Source of the DNA: an uncultured Hoeflea sp. | Lineage (GTDB): Bacteria > Pseudomonadota > Alphaproteobacteria > Rhizobiales > Rhizobiaceae | Length of the DNA: 64,000 nt | Direction of reading: 5' to 3' | Assembly: GCF_947501405.1 (NCBI RefSeq) | Contig: NZ_CANMVK010000001.1 | Location: forward strand, 682,001 to 746,000 | Part shown: piece by piece, positions 27,178-37,160 of the stretch | Position numbering within the stretch: position 1 is the first letter of the stretch | Layout of the letters: the number at the start of each line of letters is the position of its first letter | The notes under the pieces: model-generated | The model's database searches: none | Seen by the model: only the letters and a program-made list of their open reading frames with translations | Told to the model about the DNA's origin: nothing | Made by a program: the position numbers and the translations under genes

Positions 27178-29385
27178 ATGAGTGTCTCGCAACCGACACC
27201 CGCTGAAGGCAGCATCGACGAGCGCGCCGATTGGCTTTCGTCGCTGCAGACCGGCGGCAATCCCGTGCGCATCTTCATTGTCGTCGTGGCGATCAGTTTC
27301 GCGCTGTGGCACATTGCCACCAACATCTGGCTCAATGAGCCGGGCAAATGGCAAAACGCCATTCACTTTGCTGGATTTGCCTTTCTTGCCGCAGCCACCA
27401 CCAGCGCTTTCGGGCGCAACGCAAACAGGGGCTGGGCGCTGGCGTTCGACTTTGGCTACGGCCTCGCCATCGCCGCAGCAGCGCTGTGGGTCGCCTATGC
27501 GGAAAACGGCGTCTATGAGCGCACGCTGGCGGTCACCGGCCAGTCCTGGCAGTTCTCGTGGGTCGACTGGGCGGCCGGCGCGCTGCTGATTTTCGCGGCG
27601 CTGGACCTGTCACGCCGGGTGTCGGGCTGGGTGATCCCGATCCTGATCATCACTTCGCTGAGCTATATTCTGTTTCTGGGCAGCTATCTGCCGGGCGTGT
27701 TTCGCGCCGCCAGCCTGCCGCTCAACGACGTGATGTTTCGCACGCTCTACAACGACGAGGGCATGTTCGGCATTCTGGCCAGCATCTCGTCGACCAACAT
27801 TACCCTGTTCATGATCTTTGGCGGATTTCTGGTGGCTTCGGGGGCCAGCGATTTCGTGATCGAACTGTCAAAGGTGGTGGCCGGACGGATCCGCGGCGGC
27901 GCCGCCTTTGTCGCGGTGCTGTCATCGGCGCTCACTGGTACAATCAGCGGTTCGGCCATTGCCAACACAGCGTCGACCGGCGTGATTACCATCCCGCTGA
28001 TGAAATCAAACGGCTTCCGCCCGCAATTTGCCGGCGGCGTTGAGGCAGCCGCCTCGACCGGCGGGCAATTGATGCCGCCGATCATGGGGGCGGGCGCCTT
28101 CGTGATGGCGAGCTACACGTCGATTCCCTACGCGACGATCGTCACTGTCTCGATCGTGCCGGCGTTTTTGTATTTTCTCTCGGTCGCCTTCATCGTGCGC
28201 ATCGAGGCGGTGAAACACCAGGTCGGCGAAGGCGTCGATATGGTCGTCAACCGCGGCAAACTGCTTTCAGGCGGGATGGCTTTCATCCTGCCGCTGGCGG
28301 TGATGATCTATCTGTTGATGAGTGGCGTGACGCCGAGCTATGCCGCGTCCTGGGCGATTGCCGCGCTGGTGGTGGTGTCATGGTTTACCTCACTGGCCGC
28401 GAAAGTTCTTGGCCGCGAAACCTTCGAGCCTGTGCGGATGGGGCCGTCCAAAATCGCCGAGGCGCTGTTGATCGGCATCCGCTCGTCGGTGATGACCGGC
28501 ATCCTGCTGGTGGCGATCGGCATCATGAACAACGCCATCGTGACCAGCGGTATCGGCAACGGGTTTTCGCTGATGATCGCGCAATGGTCGGGCGGTTCGC
28601 TGGTTGTGGCGATCCTGCTCATCGCACTGGCGTCGCTGGTGCTGGGCATGGGTCTGCCGGTGACGGCGGCCTATATCATTCTGGCGATCCTGACTGCGCC
28701 GGCGCTGGCGGGCATTCTGGCCGATGGCATCATTGTCGAGCAACTGATGGCCGGTATTTCCGATCCCGCCAAATCGGCGATGTTCATGCTGGTCGACAGC
28801 CCGCATGCGGCCAAGGTCGCCACGGGCATGTTGCGCGATGAGGCGTTGGCGCTGATGGCCGCAATGCCGTTCGAACTGGCAATCACCGTGCGGCCGCTGC
28901 TGGTCGATCCGGTGGCCCAGGCCTCGTTTTTGCTGACGGCGCATCTGATCATCTTCTGGCTCAGCCAGGACAGCAATGTGACACCGCCGGTGTGCCTGGC
29001 CGCCTTCACGGCCGCGGGCATCGCCGGCTCGAAGCCGATGGCGACGGGGTTTGAAAGCTGGAAGATCGCCAAGGGCCTCTACATCGTGCCGCTGATGTTT
29101 GCCTATACGCCGCTGATCACCGGATCGCTTGAAGAGGTGTTGCAGATCGGCTTTTTTGCGCTGTTCGGCATTTACGGGACCAATGCGCTGATCCAGCGCT
29201 ATGCCGAGGGCCCGCTCAATCCGTTGCTCTACGGGCTGATCATCATCGGCGCAGTCGGCGCTTACTGGCCGCTCAACTGGGTGGCCAACATAGTCGGCGC
29301 GCTGGCTATCATGGCAGTCGCAGTGCTTTCGGCGCGCAGAGCCGCGTCGCAAGCGGCCCGGTCCGTAACCGAGCGAGCCGGCTAA
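27178..29385 (+). CDS. TRAP transporter fused permease (DctQ-DctM type)
   Basis: 735 residues and many membrane helices: a small-subunit-like N-terminal part fused to the 12-helix DctM-like channel, as is normal for TAXI systems. Family segments include GTISGSAIANTASTGVITIP, GGQLMPPIMGAGAFVMASYT and the late DSNVTPPVCLAAFTAAGIAG. Sodium-driven uptake is expected from the family. It lies 80 bp after the binding-protein gene, across the hairpin. Confidence 0.93.
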   Translation: MSVSQPTPAEGSIDERADWLSSLQTGGNPVRIFIVVVAISFALWHIATNIWLNEPGKWQNAIHFAGFAFLAAATTSAFGRNANRGWALAFDFGYGLAIAAAALWVAYAENGVYERTLAVTGQSWQFSWVDWAAGALLIFAALDLSRRVSGWVIPILIITSLSYILFLGSYLPGVFRAASLPLNDVMFRTLYNDEGMFGILASISSTNITLFMIFGGFLVASGASDFVIELSKVVAGRIRGGAAFVAVLSSALTGTISGSAIANTASTGVITIPLMKSNGFRPQFAGGVEAAASTGGQLMPPIMGAGAFVMASYTSIPYATIVTVSIVPAFLYFLSVAFIVRIEAVKHQVGEGVDMVVNRGKLLSGGMAFILPLAVMIYLLMSGVTPSYAASWAIAALVVVSWFTSLAAKVLGRETFEPVRMGPSKIAEALLIGIRSSVMTGILLVAIGIMNNAIVTSGIGNGFSLMIAQWSGGSLVVAILLIALASLVLGMGLPVTAAYIILAILTAPALAGILADGIIVEQLMAGISDPAKSAMFMLVDSPHAAKVATGMLRDEALALMAAMPFELAITVRPLLVDPVAQASFLLTAHLIIFWLSQDSNVTPPVCLAAFTAAGIAGSKPMATGFESWKIAKGLYIVPLMFAYTPLITGSLEEVLQIGFFALFGIYGTNALIQRYAEGPLNPLLYGLIIIGAVGAYWPLNWVANIVGALAIMAVAVLSARRAASQAARSVTERAG

Positions 29386-29590
29386 ACCGCGGCCGGTTCT
29401 GCGACCATTTGCGCGACAATGATCCCGACGCGACGGTCTATTCTACCCCAAAAGGGTGGGGGCTTTGCGGGACGATGCTTAAAGCCTTAGAAGCATATCC
29501 TTTCACCGGCGGCGGGCAGCGGCCGGAAGACTGTGCGTTTTGCGAACCGGAGCAAGACGGCACAGGCTGAACGGAGGAGACAGGGGCGGC

Positions 29591-30868
29591 ATGGGCAGGT
29601 TTTCATTTCCGATGGCGCAGGGGCGCGCCGAAGCACTGGGCGAAGTTCACGCCCGCCCGTTTGCGCTTGTCGGCAAGTCGCGAGTGATCTTTCAACTGGC
29701 GTTTTTGACCGAAGGCGGGGCGGTGGTCGACCACGCGGTGCTGGCGGAACTCGCCCGGGCCCGCGGCGTCGCAACGCCGGGACGCGATGCCGCGCATTTT
29801 TCCATGGCCTGGGGGCAGGGGACGCTGCGCTGGGAGCGGCACACCGAATTCTCGACCTATTTCTGGGATGCGCCCGCGCCAGCCAAATTCGGCGAGCCGC
29901 TCGACACTCATCCGTTCGGTGATCAGTTTTCGGCTCCGGGCAACATGATCTCCGGTATCAGGCTCGAAGTGCGGACCGATTCGGCCGACACCCAGGCCGC
30001 GCTGGAGCGGTTTGATCCTACCAGCCTGTGCCTGAGCGAGGTCAAGGACGGGCAGGCGCTGATCGCCACCGACTTCCGCCAGGACGGCGACGGGCTGACG
30101 CGCATTCTGGTGGTCGACAAGGGCATGACCGATGCCGGCCGCGGTGCAGTGGTGCAGCGGCTGCTCGATATCGAAACCTACCGGACACTGGCCGCCATGG
30201 GGCTGTCGCTGGCGCGGTCGCTTTCGCCGGAGATGCGGCGGATCGAGGACGGTCTGACCAAGATCACCCAGCAGATGAAAACCGGCGCGCGCGAAAACGC
30301 CGACAAGATGCTAGCCGACATCACCGTTCTGGCCGCCGAACTGGAGGCGGCGGCGGCGCTGAGCCTTTACCGGTTTGGCGCCAGCCGGGCCTATTACAAC
30401 ATCGTGGTTGAACGGATCGCCTCGCTCAACGAAACCGGCCAGCCGGGTTACGAGACGATCGGGGCGTTCCTTGAAAAGCGGCTGGCGCCGGCAATGCGCA
30501 CCTGCCAGTCGATCGAAGAGCGGCAGGCCAATTTGTCGCGCAAACTTTCGCGCGCCACATCGCTGCTTAGAAGCTGGATCGATGTCGAACTGGAGCAGCA
30601 AAACAGCACTCTGCTAAGCTCGATGGACCGGCGGGCCAAGCTTCAGTTGCGCTTGCAGCAGACGGTGGAAGGTCTCTCCGTGGCGGCGATTTCCTACTAT
30701 ATCGTTGGGCTGTTCGGCTATCTCGTCAAGCCGCTCGATGCGCTCAACCTGCCTGTTTCGGCGGGTGCGATGAAGGCGATGTTTGTTCCCGTCGCAATTC
30801 TGTTTACCTGGCTGGTGGTGCGCTCAATCCGCAAGAAACATGACCGTGAGGGGGCTGAGGGAAGCTGA
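29591..30868 (+). CDS. DUF3422 family membrane protein
   Basis: 425 residues from ATG 29591 (GGAGGAGAC upstream). The N-terminus GEVHARPFALVGKSRVIFQLAF and the central DIETYRTLAAMGLSLARSLSP are typical of DUF3422. A long helical or coiled-coil region (about 200-360) precedes two hydrophobic segments near the C-terminus and a basic tail, so the protein is probably anchored with its bulk in the cytosol. The family is widespread in alphaproteobacteria and has no known role; the domain layout recalls CorA-like or tethering proteins only loosely. Confidence 0.85.
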   Translation: MGRFSFPMAQGRAEALGEVHARPFALVGKSRVIFQLAFLTEGGAVVDHAVLAELARARGVATPGRDAAHFSMAWGQGTLRWERHTEFSTYFWDAPAPAKFGEPLDTHPFGDQFSAPGNMISGIRLEVRTDSADTQAALERFDPTSLCLSEVKDGQALIATDFRQDGDGLTRILVVDKGMTDAGRGAVVQRLLDIETYRTLAAMGLSLARSLSPEMRRIEDGLTKITQQMKTGARENADKMLADITVLAAELEAAAALSLYRFGASRAYYNIVVERIASLNETGQPGYETIGAFLEKRLAPAMRTCQSIEERQANLSRKLSRATSLLRSWIDVELEQQNSTLLSSMDRRAKLQLRLQQTVEGLSVAAISYYIVGLFGYLVKPLDALNLPVSAGAMKAMFVPVAILFTWLVVRSIRKKHDREGAEGS

Positions 30869-30871
30869 GCT

Positions 30872-31558
30872 TCAGCGCTCGAGAGCTGCGCGCAGACCGG
30901 CTTCGCAATAGCGGACCAGAGCATCGGAGAGGGCGTCCATGGTGGCCGCCGCGGGCGCTTCACCCGACAGCGCCTCAATGCGCCACTGCGAGGTCGACAG
31001 CGACAGCATGGCCGAGACCGAAAACACAAAGGCCATGGCAACCGCGGATTTTTCGACGCCCGGAAACAGCGCCGCGATTTCATCGATGAAGATGTTGGCG
31101 GTTGGATCAAAACAGCGTTCGGCGATCTGCCGCCAGCGCGCATCGGCCGAGACCATCGCCACCAGGCGGGCATAGGCGATCCAGTGCGGATCGCCCGCGG
31201 CGATCTTTTCGAGATAGGGGCGCAGGAAAGCGGACAGAATGTCGTTGAGCGTTTGCTGTCCGTCCGCCTGATGCAGTTGCGCAAGCTGGTCGAGCCGCAG
31301 TTTCGACAACTCGTCCGCCCGCCGTTCCACGACCTTTTCAAACAGCGCCGCCTTGCCGCCGTGATGAAAGCTGATGGAGGCAATTTGCGCACCGGCGGCT
31401 GCCGCGATGTCGCGCACCGAAGCGCCGTCATAGCCGCGTTCGGCGAACAATTCTTCCGCAGCATCAAGGATGCTCAGGCTGGTGGCGATGGCGCGCCTGG
31501 ACGGTGCGCGTCGCCGGGGCGCGGGCGGAATGGCGGATGCGGGCGAAGTTTTGCGCAT
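30872..31558 (-). CDS. TetR-family regulator of the adjacent monooxygenase operon
   Basis: 228 residues. N-terminal HTH: ILDAAEELFAERGYDGAS followed by AAAAGAQIASISFHHGGKAAL. The C-terminal ligand domain is of the CecR/TetR_C_7 general type. Divergent from the flavin monooxygenase gene, with a perfect 16-bp palindrome in the 75-bp gap, so it very likely represses both itself and the operon. It converges tail to tail with DUF3422. Confidence 0.85.
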   Translation of the reverse strand: MRKTSPASAIPPAPRRRAPSRRAIATSLSILDAAEELFAERGYDGASVRDIAAAAGAQIASISFHHGGKAALFEKVVERRADELSKLRLDQLAQLHQADGQQTLNDILSAFLRPYLEKIAAGDPHWIAYARLVAMVSADARWRQIAERCFDPTANIFIDEIAALFPGVEKSAVAMAFVFSVSAMLSLSTSQWRIEALSGEAPAAATMDALSDALVRYCEAGLRAALER

Positions 31559-31576
31559 GAGTCATCTTGCCTTAAT

Positions 31577-31592
31577 TTGAACGATCGTTCAA
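31577..31592. promoter_or_regulatory. 16-bp perfect palindromic operator
   Basis: TTGAACGATCGTTCAA lies between the divergent TetR gene (start 31558) and the monooxygenase gene (start 31634). Length and symmetry fit a TetR dimer site. The palindrome itself supplies TTGAAC as a possible -35 in both directions. Confidence 0.7.
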
Positions 31593-31633
31593 TATTGCGG
31601 AAACACAAAAACTGAAACCGGGGAGGGGGACAG

Positions 31634-32980
31634 TTGAACACGCACACCAATTCTGCGGGTGCCGGAGACGAGCGCGCGCGTTACGCGCTGATCGGCGCCG
31701 GGCCGATGGGGCTCGCCGCAGCCAAGACATTGATCGAGCAAAACATCGATTTTCAGGGCTTCGAGCTGCACAGCGATGTCGGCGGGCTGTGGGATATCGA
31801 CGGTCCGAAATCGACCATGTACGAGACTGCGCATCTGATTTCATCGAAGAAAATGACCGAGTTTTCGGATTTTCCGATGGATGAGAGTGTGGCGGAGTAT
31901 CCATCCCACCACGCGCTCAAGGGCTATTTCCGGGCCTTCGCCGATCACTATGGGATCTGCGAAAAGTATCTGTTCGGCGTCGAGGTGATCTCGGCAAAGC
32001 CACTGGGGGAGCCGGGGGAAGGCTGGCGTCTGGTCTGGCGTGATGCCGACGGCAGCGAGCACGAGGGCGAGTTCGCCGGCGTGCTGATTGCCAACGGCAC
32101 CCTGTCCGAGCCCAACATGCCGGACTTTGAAGGCTCTTTCGCGGGCGAGCTGATGCATTCCAGCGACTATCGCGACCCGACGATTTTCGCCGGCAAGCGG
32201 GTGCTGATCATCGGTGCCGGCAATTCGGGCTGCGATATCGCAGTCGACGCCATCCATCATGGCGCAAGCTGCGATCTATCGATGCGCCGGGGCTACTATT
32301 TCGTGCCGAAATACATCTTCGGACGCCCCGCGGACACCATGGGCGGAGCCATCAGGCTGCCGATGTGGCTCAAGCGCCGCATCGACGGAACGATCCTGAA
32401 ATGGTTTGCCGGAGACCCCTCGAAATATGGATTCCCGAAGCCCGATTATGCGCTTTACGAATCCCATCCGGTCGTCAACTCGCTGATCCTGTTTCATGCC
32501 GGCCATGGCGATGTGACAATCAGGCCGGATGTGGCGCGCTTTGACGGCAATACGGTTCATTTCAGGGATGGCAGCCAGGCTGACTATGATCTGGTGCTGG
32601 CGGCCACCGGATACAAGCTGCACTACCCGTTCATCGATCGCGAGCTGTTGAACTGGAAGGGCGACGCGCCGCATCTGTTCCTGAACTGCATGCATCCCGA
32701 GCGCGACGATGTGTTTGTGCTGGGGATGGTCGAGGCCTCCGGGCTCGGCTGGCAGGGCCGGCATGAACAGGCGGAACTGGTGGCGCGCTATATTGCGGGT
32801 CTCAGGGACGGATCGGCTGCGGCCAAGGCGCTCAAGGGCGAGAAAGCGGCCGGTTTCGAACGGGCGACGGGCGGCATGAACTATATCGATCTGCCGCGCA
32901 TGGCCTATTATGTCGACAAGGCGACCTATCGCACCGCCGTGACCCGGCGGACCGAAGCGCTCAAGCGGGGGGCTGTGTGA
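31634..32980 (+). CDS. Flavin-containing / Baeyer-Villiger-type monooxygenase
   Basis: 448 residues from TTG 31634, set by GGGGAGGGGGA directly upstream. FAD motif ALIGAGPMGLAAAK (residues about 17-30), the FMO identifying sequence as FEGSFAGELMHSSDYRD, and the NADPH motif VLIIGAGNSGCDIA. Members oxygenate N/S atoms or ketones with NADPH and O2. First gene of a five-gene operon with a carrier, two short-chain dehydrogenases and an acyl-CoA ligase, suggesting oxidation of an alcohol or ketone followed by CoA activation. Confidence 0.88.
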   Translation: MNTHTNSAGAGDERARYALIGAGPMGLAAAKTLIEQNIDFQGFELHSDVGGLWDIDGPKSTMYETAHLISSKKMTEFSDFPMDESVAEYPSHHALKGYFRAFADHYGICEKYLFGVEVISAKPLGEPGEGWRLVWRDADGSEHEGEFAGVLIANGTLSEPNMPDFEGSFAGELMHSSDYRDPTIFAGKRVLIIGAGNSGCDIAVDAIHHGASCDLSMRRGYYFVPKYIFGRPADTMGGAIRLPMWLKRRIDGTILKWFAGDPSKYGFPKPDYALYESHPVVNSLILFHAGHGDVTIRPDVARFDGNTVHFRDGSQADYDLVLAATGYKLHYPFIDRELLNWKGDAPHLFLNCMHPERDDVFVLGMVEASGLGWQGRHEQAELVARYIAGLRDGSAAAKALKGEKAAGFERATGGMNYIDLPRMAYYVDKATYRTAVTRRTEALKRGAV

Positions 32981-33879
32981 TGGATATCGATGCCATCCGG
33001 CTCAATTTCAGCCCCGGCAGCCTGATGCTGCTCAACGCCATCCTGTCGATTGTGATGTTTTCAATCGCGCTCGACCTCAAGCCATCGGATTTTCGCGCCC
33101 TGTTGCGTGCTCCCAAGCCGTTGATCGCCGGCCTGATCTCCCAGTTTCTGGTGCTGCCGGCGCTGACCTTTGCGATGTTGATGGTCACCAATCCACGGCC
33201 GTCGATTGCCCTGGGGCTCATTCTGGTGGCCGCCTGTCCGGGCGGCAATATCTCCAATTTCATCACCCACCGGGCGGGCGGCAACTCGGCGCTGTCGGTG
33301 TCGATGACCGGTTTCGCTACGGTTTCGGCGATCCTGTTCACGCCGCTGAATGTGGCGTTCTGGGGCAATCTCTATCAGCCAACGCGGGACTTGCTGCGCG
33401 AAACCGCGCTTGATCCGGTGTCGATCGCCATCACGGTGTTTTTCATGCTGATTCTGCCGCTGATCCTCGGCGTGATGGTCAATGTGCGGCGGCCGCAACT
33501 GGCTGAGCGAATCCGCAGGCCGATGCAGGCGCTTTCGATGGCCATCTTCATCGGCTTCATCGTGCTGGCGCTGGCGGCAAACTGGGGCTTTTTCCTGTCT
33601 CACGCCACGGCGGTGGCCGGGTTGGTGATCCTGCACAACGCGCTGGCGCTGTCGGGCGGGTATCTGACTGCGAGTGTCGCGCGGGTGTCCGATTACGACC
33701 GGCGCGCCATCACCATTGAAACCGGAATCCAGAACTCGGGCCTCGGCCTGGTGCTGATCTTCGCCTTTTTCGGCGGGCTTGGCGGCATGGCGGTGGCCGC
33801 GGCATTCTGGGGTATTTGGCATGCGATTTCCGGGCTGGTGCTGGCAAACCTGTGGTCGCGCCGTGAGGCCGCGAGATGA
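32980..33879 (+). CDS. Bile acid:sodium symporter (BASS) family carrier
   Basis: About 299 residues with nine to ten membrane helices. BASS-family cores are LILVAACPGGNISNFITHRAGGNSALSVSM (about residues 83-112, given here only as a region: CPGGNISN and GGNSALSVS) and IQNSGLGLVLIF. The family moves bile acids, pantoate, pyruvate or other organic anions with Na+. ATG 32980 shares one base with the monooxygenase stop; a GTG one codon earlier is possible. Probably imports the operon's substrate. Confidence 0.85.
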   Translation: MDIDAIRLNFSPGSLMLLNAILSIVMFSIALDLKPSDFRALLRAPKPLIAGLISQFLVLPALTFAMLMVTNPRPSIALGLILVAACPGGNISNFITHRAGGNSALSVSMTGFATVSAILFTPLNVAFWGNLYQPTRDLLRETALDPVSIAITVFFMLILPLILGVMVNVRRPQLAERIRRPMQALSMAIFIGFIVLALAANWGFFLSHATAVAGLVILHNALALSGGYLTASVARVSDYDRRAITIETGIQNSGLGLVLIFAFFGGLGGMAVAAAFWGIWHAISGLVLANLWSRREAAR

Positions 33880-34814
33880 CAAGGGTTCTGGTGACAGGGG
33901 CCGCGGGCGCAGTGGGCCAGGTGCTGCTTTCGGAGCTTGCGGCGGCGGGGATTGCGACGCTGGCGACGGATATCCGCAAGCCAGATGCATTGCCCGAAAC
34001 CATCGGCTTTCAGACACTGGATGTGAGCGGTCAGGACGCGGGCCGGGTGGTTGGCGATTACCGGCCTGATTTGATTGTGCATCTGGCGTCGATCGTCTCG
34101 CCCTCGCGGCAGATGACCCGCGAGTTGGCCCATGCTGTCGATGTCACCGGAACGCGGAACATTCTCGATGCGGCGCTTGCCCATGGGGTGCGGCGGCTGG
34201 TCGTCACCTCGTCGGGGGCAGCCTATGGCTATCACGCCGACAATCCGGCGAAGCTTACCGAAAGCGATCCGGTGCGGGGCAATCCGGAATTCGCTTATTC
34301 CGACCACAAGCGGCAGGTGGAAGAGATGCTGGCGCAGGCGCGGGTTGATTTCCCGAAGCTTGAGCAAGTTGTGTTGCGGGTCGGCACCGTGCTTGGCGCG
34401 GGGCTTGAAAACCAGATCACCGAATTGTTCCACAGACCAAGATTGATTGCTGTGAAAGGGTCTGAGAGCCCGTTCGTGTTCATCTGGACCGGCGATCTGG
34501 CGCGGATCCTCATGCGCGCTGCAACCGATGGGCCTGTGGGCATCTTCAATGTTTGCGGAGACGGCGCCATGACCGTGACCGAGATCGCCAATGCGCTCGG
34601 CAAGCCGGTGGCGAGGCTGCCTGCCTGGTTGCTCAAATCGGCGCTGGGTATTGCACGGCCGCTCGGGCTTTCGCGTTATGGACCGGAACAGGTGCGATTT
34701 TTGCAGTACCGGCCGGTGCTCGACAATTCAGCGCTCAAGACCGTGTTCGGCTATCAGCCTGAACTTGGCAGCCGCCAGACATTCGAGCTCTGGCGCAAGG
34801 CGGCCGGGCTGTGA
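33876..34814 (+). CDS. NAD-dependent epimerase/dehydratase-type (extended SDR) protein
   Basis: 312 residues. N-terminal NAD motif VTGAAGAVG (about 6-14), the DLIVHLAS segment, catalytic VVTSSGAAYG and Tyr-Lys in YSDHKRQ. Extended SDRs include hydroxysteroid dehydrogenase/isomerase types as well as sugar epimerases; with no sugar genes nearby, a catabolic dehydrogenase role is more likely. ATGA overlap with the carrier gene. Confidence 0.82.
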   Translation: MTRVLVTGAAGAVGQVLLSELAAAGIATLATDIRKPDALPETIGFQTLDVSGQDAGRVVGDYRPDLIVHLASIVSPSRQMTRELAHAVDVTGTRNILDAALAHGVRRLVVTSSGAAYGYHADNPAKLTESDPVRGNPEFAYSDHKRQVEEMLAQARVDFPKLEQVVLRVGTVLGAGLENQITELFHRPRLIAVKGSESPFVFIWTGDLARILMRAATDGPVGIFNVCGDGAMTVTEIANALGKPVARLPAWLLKSALGIARPLGLSRYGPEQVRFLQYRPVLDNSALKTVFGYQPELGSRQTFELWRKAAGL

Positions 34815-35578
34815 GCCGGGTGGCGGTAATCACCGGCGGCGCCGGCGGGCTCGGCCAGGCCTTTGCGCAGCAGCTTCTCGCGGATGGCTGGCGGGTGGTG
34901 CTGGTGGATCTGCCGGCGGCTCTGGCGGCAATGACTGTGGAAGATGACCGGGTCGAACTTGCCCTCTGTGATCTTACCGACGAGGCGGCGGTGGCGGAAC
35001 TCTGTGCGGGGATTTGTGCGCGGCATCCGGCGATCGATCTGGTCATCCACAATGCCGGGGTCACGCAGATCGAAATGTTCGCAAACACTTCTCCCGCCTC
35101 GCAACGGCTGGTGATGGAGATCAACCATTTCGGTTCCGTACGGATCGCCGCCGGTCTGCTCGAGGCGGTGCGGGCGGCGAGGGGATCGCATCTGGCGGTG
35201 TCCTCGGTGGCCGGCTTTGCGCCGCTCAACCGCCGCACCGCTTATGCGGCAAGCAAGCACGCGATGATCGGGTTCTTTCTTTCGCTCGCCACAGAAGAGG
35301 CGGCGCACGGGGTGCAGGTGACGGTGGCGGCGCCGTCTTTCGTGTCTACCAATCCCGGCCGTTATGAGACCGGTACGGCTGGGATCGGAAGGCCGGGGGC
35401 CGCCACCGACGGCTTTGACGAGATGAGCGCCGACGAGGCGGCGCGGATCATCCTCAACGGCTGGAGGCGCGGCAGAAGCTTCGTGCCGGTCGGTCGCGTG
35501 GCGTGGATCGCCTGGATCCTCAACCGGCTGTCGCCGGGGCTTTACAGTTGGCTGATGAAGCGGAAGATTGGGGCCTGA
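34811..35578 (+). CDS. Classical SDR oxidoreductase
   Basis: 255 residues. TGGAGGLGQAFA nucleotide motif, NAG in VIHNAGVT, catalytic Ser in VSSVAG and YAASKHA with Tyr and Lys. A hydrophobic C-terminus (FVPVGRVAWIAWILNRLSPG) may associate with the membrane. It overlaps the preceding gene by four bases and is probably the alcohol/ketone redox step of the operon. Confidence 0.88.
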   Translation: MSRVAVITGGAGGLGQAFAQQLLADGWRVVLVDLPAALAAMTVEDDRVELALCDLTDEAAVAELCAGICARHPAIDLVIHNAGVTQIEMFANTSPASQRLVMEINHFGSVRIAAGLLEAVRAARGSHLAVSSVAGFAPLNRRTAYAASKHAMIGFFLSLATEEAAHGVQVTVAAPSFVSTNPGRYETGTAGIGRPGAATDGFDEMSADEAARIILNGWRRGRSFVPVGRVAWIAWILNRLSPGLYSWLMKRKIGA

Positions 35579-35606
35579 CGGGGTCCGAGCTTGGAGTGAG
35601 ACAGCA

Positions 35607-37160
35607 ATGAACGTCGCCGAATGGCTTGCGCGCAGCGCGCGGCTGCATCCGGACAATCCGGCGCTGTTCTCGGGCGAGGCGATGCTGTGCGATTATCAGG
35701 GTTTCGCCCGCGCGGCAGGCGGCATCGGCGCGGGGCTTGGCGCGAAATTCGATGTGAAACCTGGCGATCGTGTTGCGATCTTCGCCGGCAATACGCCCGC
35801 CTATCTCGACGTGCTGTTCGGCGTCTGGTTCGCGGGCGCTTCGGTTGTGCCGATCAATGCCAAGCTGCATGCCCGCGAAGCCGCCTATATCGTCAAGCAC
35901 GCCGAAGCTTCCTTGATTTTTGCCAGTGAGCCGCTCGGCTCAGAGCTGGCCGAGGCGCTGGGTCAGGACTGTCCGCCGCTGGTCGATCTTCAGAGCGCGG
36001 GTTTCGCGGCGTTGCGCGATACCGCACCGCTGGAACTGCCGGTCGAGCGCGACCCGGGCGACATGGCCTGGCTGTTTTACACCTCGGGCACGACCGGCCG
36101 CCCCAAGGGGGTGATGATCAGCCACGGCAATCTGCAGGCCATGGTGTTTTCATATTTCGTCGATGTCGATGAAGTCTACGCGTCCGACGCAGCGCTCTAC
36201 GCCGCGCCGATCAGCCATGGCGCCGGGCTCTATTGTCTTCAGCATGTATTACGCGCGGCCCGGCATGTGGTTCCGGTGTCGGGCGGTTTCGATCCGGCGG
36301 AGATCTTTGCGCTGGCCCGGCGTCTTGACGGCATCCACATGTTCGCCGCGCCGACGATGGTCAAACGGCTGGTGGCAGCGGGGCGCGAGAGTGGCGAGAA
36401 CGGGGAGGGCATCCGCACCATCGTCTATGGCGGCGGGCCGATGTATCTCAATGACATCATGGAGGCTGTCGAGGTGCTGGGCCCCCGGTTTTGCCAGATC
36501 TACGGGCAGGGCGAGAGCCCGATGACCATCACCGCGCTCAATCGCTTGGCGGTCTCGGATCGCAACCATCCGCGCTGGCGCGAGCGGCTGGCTTCCGTCG
36601 GGTGCGCGCAATCCATTGTCGAACTGCGGATCGCGGATGCGGAAGGAGGCCCGCGTGATGTGGGTGAGACCGGCGAGATCCTGGTGCGGGGCGCACCGGT
36701 GATGGCGGGCTACTGGCGCGATCCGGAGGCCACGGCCAAGGCTCTTCGCGGGGGCTGGCTGTGGACCGGCGATATGGGAAGCCTCGATGCCGACGGGTTC
36801 CTGACGCTCAAGGACCGCTCAAAGGATGTGATCATCTCGGGCGGGGCCAACATTTACCCGCGGGAGGTGGAGGAAGCGCTGCTGCTGCATCGGCAGGTTT
36901 GCGAAGCAAGCGTCGTGGGGGTGCCCGATCCCGACTGGGGAGAACGCGTGGTGGCCTTTGTCGTGGCGGAACCTGGCTGCACGCCCGAGCCCGAGGATCT
37001 GGACCGGCATTGTCTGGCGCATATCGCCCGTTTCAAGCGGCCCAAGCATTATCGCCTGGTCGCGGAATTGCCCAAGAACAATTACGGCAAGGTGCTCAAG
37101 ACCGAGCTACGGGCGATGTTGGACGACGCCCAGGACAACGCCTGCCCCGCCAGCGCCTGA
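35607..37160 (+). CDS. AMP-forming acyl-CoA synthetase
   Basis: 517 residues from ATG 35607 (TTGGAGTGAG upstream). P-loop LFYTSGTTGRPKGVMISHGN (region about 156-175), the YGQGESPMT motif, GWLWTGDMGSLDADGFL, then DRSKDVIISGGANIYPREVE and the C-terminal lysine in PKNNYGKVLKTEL. It activates a carboxylic acid to its CoA ester. Last gene of the TetR-controlled operon; it presumably primes the oxidised product for beta-oxidation encoded elsewhere. Confidence 0.9.
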   Translation: MNVAEWLARSARLHPDNPALFSGEAMLCDYQGFARAAGGIGAGLGAKFDVKPGDRVAIFAGNTPAYLDVLFGVWFAGASVVPINAKLHAREAAYIVKHAEASLIFASEPLGSELAEALGQDCPPLVDLQSAGFAALRDTAPLELPVERDPGDMAWLFYTSGTTGRPKGVMISHGNLQAMVFSYFVDVDEVYASDAALYAAPISHGAGLYCLQHVLRAARHVVPVSGGFDPAEIFALARRLDGIHMFAAPTMVKRLVAAGRESGENGEGIRTIVYGGGPMYLNDIMEAVEVLGPRFCQIYGQGESPMTITALNRLAVSDRNHPRWRERLASVGCAQSIVELRIADAEGGPRDVGETGEILVRGAPVMAGYWRDPEATAKALRGGWLWTGDMGSLDADGFLTLKDRSKDVIISGGANIYPREVEEALLLHRQVCEASVVGVPDPDWGERVVAFVVAEPGCTPEPEDLDRHCLAHIARFKRPKHYRLVAELPKNNYGKVLKTELRAMLDDAQDNACPASA

